Part shown: one piece after another, positions 54,085 through 57,000 of the stretch
Layout: the number at the start of each line of letters is the position of its first letter
Numbering within the stretch: position 1 is the stretch's first letter
From: Phymorhynchus buccinoides
Lineage: Eukaryota > Mollusca > Gastropoda > Neogastropoda > Raphitomidae
Direction of reading: 5' to 3'
Length of the DNA: 64,000 nucleotides
NCBI GenBank assembly: GCA_017654935.2
Contig: CM065713.1
Span: 18,581,898-18,645,897 of the forward strand
Made by a program: the position numbers and the translations under genes
Notes under the pieces: generated by a model
Databases searched by the model: none
What the model was told of the DNA's origin: nothing
Seen by the model: only the letters and a program-made list of their open reading frames with translations

Positions 54085-57000
54085 GCGCAAAGAAGGAAAT
54101 TTCGGTTTTCAAGGTCACACTTCAAGGTCAAGGTCAGCATGGTGATAATTTATGCTCGGATGTTTTCTTCTCTAGGGTATACAGTACCACACACAATCTC
54201 AAGCGCTTCTGTCAAGTACCAATGTGGAAAATATGGCTTAAAACCCAATTTGTAGACCCCTACCACTTTCAAGGCCTACTGATCGCCCGGACCGTGACCT
54301 TGACCTTGATCGGTATGCCACCATCAGAACGGGCATAAGCCAAAGTACCTTCATGCCAAATTTGAAGACTCTAACACTAACGGTGTGGGAGTTATGGCCC
54401 CTTAAAGATTTTCGGTTTTCAAGGTCGTACGCCAAGGTCAAGGTCACGACGGCAAAATGGTTTGCGCGGATGCCTTCCTCTCATGGTGACACACCAGCAC
54501 ACAAAATTTGACGTGATTCTGTCAACCCGTTCGAAAGATATCCTTGGGACAGAAAGAAGGAGAAAAAAATGACCCTCCGATTTTCAGGCTCCAGTGATCT
54601 TTTTTACCTTGACCTTGATCGGTATGCCATCATCAGAACAGGCATAAGCCAAACCACCTTCATGCCAAGTTTCAACATCCTATGTTGATCAGTGCCCGAG
54701 ATATGGCTAAAAATAGATTTTCGGTTTTCAAGGTCGTACGTCAAGGTCAAGGTCACGACGGCAAAATGGTTTGCGCCGATCTCTTCCTATTAAGGAGGCA
54801 CACCTTCACACAAAATTTGACGCGATTCGGTCAAGCGGTTCGGGAGATATCCTTGTGACAGACAGAAAAAAAAAAAAAAAAAAAAAAAAAAAGAAAAAAA
54901 AATACAAACCAGCCCATCGCAAAGTCCGTTCACCTTCGGTGACGGACAATAAAACACAGATGCCTTAGTAGTCATCATTGAATGAAGCCTAACCAAATGA
55001 AAAAGAAAAAAAATCAAAACCATATTTAGAGGGCAAAAGGCTAAACAAAATACCCGTGCCGTTTATCATTATAAACAAAAATATCATGCTATGCTATGCC
55101 TATGGAATATGTAATAATGTACTAAATTGGATAAAGAATTCTTTGAAAGACAGGTCACAACATGTTAGAGTGGGTCTTAAAGACCCCCCACGTCATGTGT
55201 CACATTCCCTCTTATGCTAGGAAGATTTCTTAAGATTTCTTACCAGCTATAAGAGGGAAAACACGTGAAAACCATGATTTTGACATGTGACGTGGTGGGT
55301 CTTTAACAAATCAAAAGAATCTTCTGTTCATAGTAGTATTCCTCAGGGTAGCATCCTGGGACCTGTTCTCTTTACAATATTTATTAATTACCTACCTAAT
55401 AATATAGACAGTGCCTGTAACTAGTGTAAGATCTTTGCGGATCATACCAAAATCATCTTGTTCTACTTCTCTCCAAAATGACATTGTTAAATTGCAAGAT
55501 TGGTCCAATAAGTGGAATTTGTATTTTAATGTATCTAAATGTGGTGTTTTGCATGTGGGTAAGAACAATCCTGAATGTGACTATGAAATGACACTAAGGC
55601 ATACAATAATGTAGAAAACAATGATGAATCAAGAAAAAGAGTTCAAATGTGCATTGATAACTTAGTTACATGGGCTGATACTTGGCTCATGAAATTTAAT
55701 AGTCAAAGGTGTAAGGTTATGCACCTCGGTAAAAAAAATCCAAAGCATACATATTATATGAAAGATAGTGAAGATAAACGGGTGCTGGAACCTACAGATG
55801 TTGAGAAAGATCTTGGGGTGTTTGTGGACCCGGGCTTGACTTTCGAACCTCACATAAATAATATTGTATTAAAAGCAAACAGGATGTCCGGTCTGCTTGT
55901 TACTAACAAATCAAAAGTTATGATTCCTTTATTTAAGACTTTGGTGAGACCTATGTTAGAGTATGGAAATCCTGTATGGTATCCACATTTGAGAAAACAC
56001 ATTGATATGCTAGAGGGAGTTCAGAGGAGGTTTACAAAAAAGATTGTTGGTACAAATGATATGACCTATGAGGAAAGGCTTATTTATCTGCGGATACCTA
56101 GCCTAGAGTATAGAAGGCTCAGGGGTGATATGATTGAAGTTTATAAAATATGTCACCATTTATACGATTATTCCACTACTAACAGCCTACTAACTCTTTG
56201 TGAGGGTGATAGAACCCGTGGCCATAACTTTAAGCTGTACAAAAAAGATACTAACACCAGACTAGCACAAAACATTTTTACTAACAGAGTAATAAATGCA
56301 TGGAATAACCTTCCCGATGAAGCAGTTAATGCAAAGTCATTAAATTCATTCAAAAATATCATAGACAAGTTTTTCCAAAACAAAATGTATTCAGTTAATA
56401 TACAGATTTAAATGAATAAAACACAGATGCCTTAGTAGTCATCAGTGAATGAAGCCAAACCAAATAAAAATCAAAAACATATTTAGAGGGCAAAAGGCTA
56501 AACAAAATAGCCTATGGCTATAGTGCCATTTATGCTATGCTATGCTAAATGAGACTAAATAATGGTGTCCAGCCAATAGCTGCTATTACAGAGGTGTTAA
56601 AAAAATGTTACTAACAGTAACACAAGAAAATGTTACTTTACTAACAGAGTTGCTGTTTACTGGAATGATCTTGACACTAACATTAAGTTTGCACAAAATA
56701 GTAATACTTTAACAAATCTTAAGTTCTACTTCTAGACAATCTTCCTAAATTTCAGACATTTTTTGTGATTTTCATTGATTTGATTTTTCAAAAACTTGCT
56801 CAGACCAATTGAAAACAAAATCATATTAATAAGTCATCGGTAAAGGTAAAGATGTGCCACCCCCCATGCATTTCTCGGTTAATTGTATTTTTCCGTTTTT
56901 GCCTTTCTTACCATACATAAAGCTGTATTTTAGGAACATTTTTAGCTAATTACCTTTTTGGAATACTAACCCTAACCCTAACCCTAAACCTACCCCCCAC

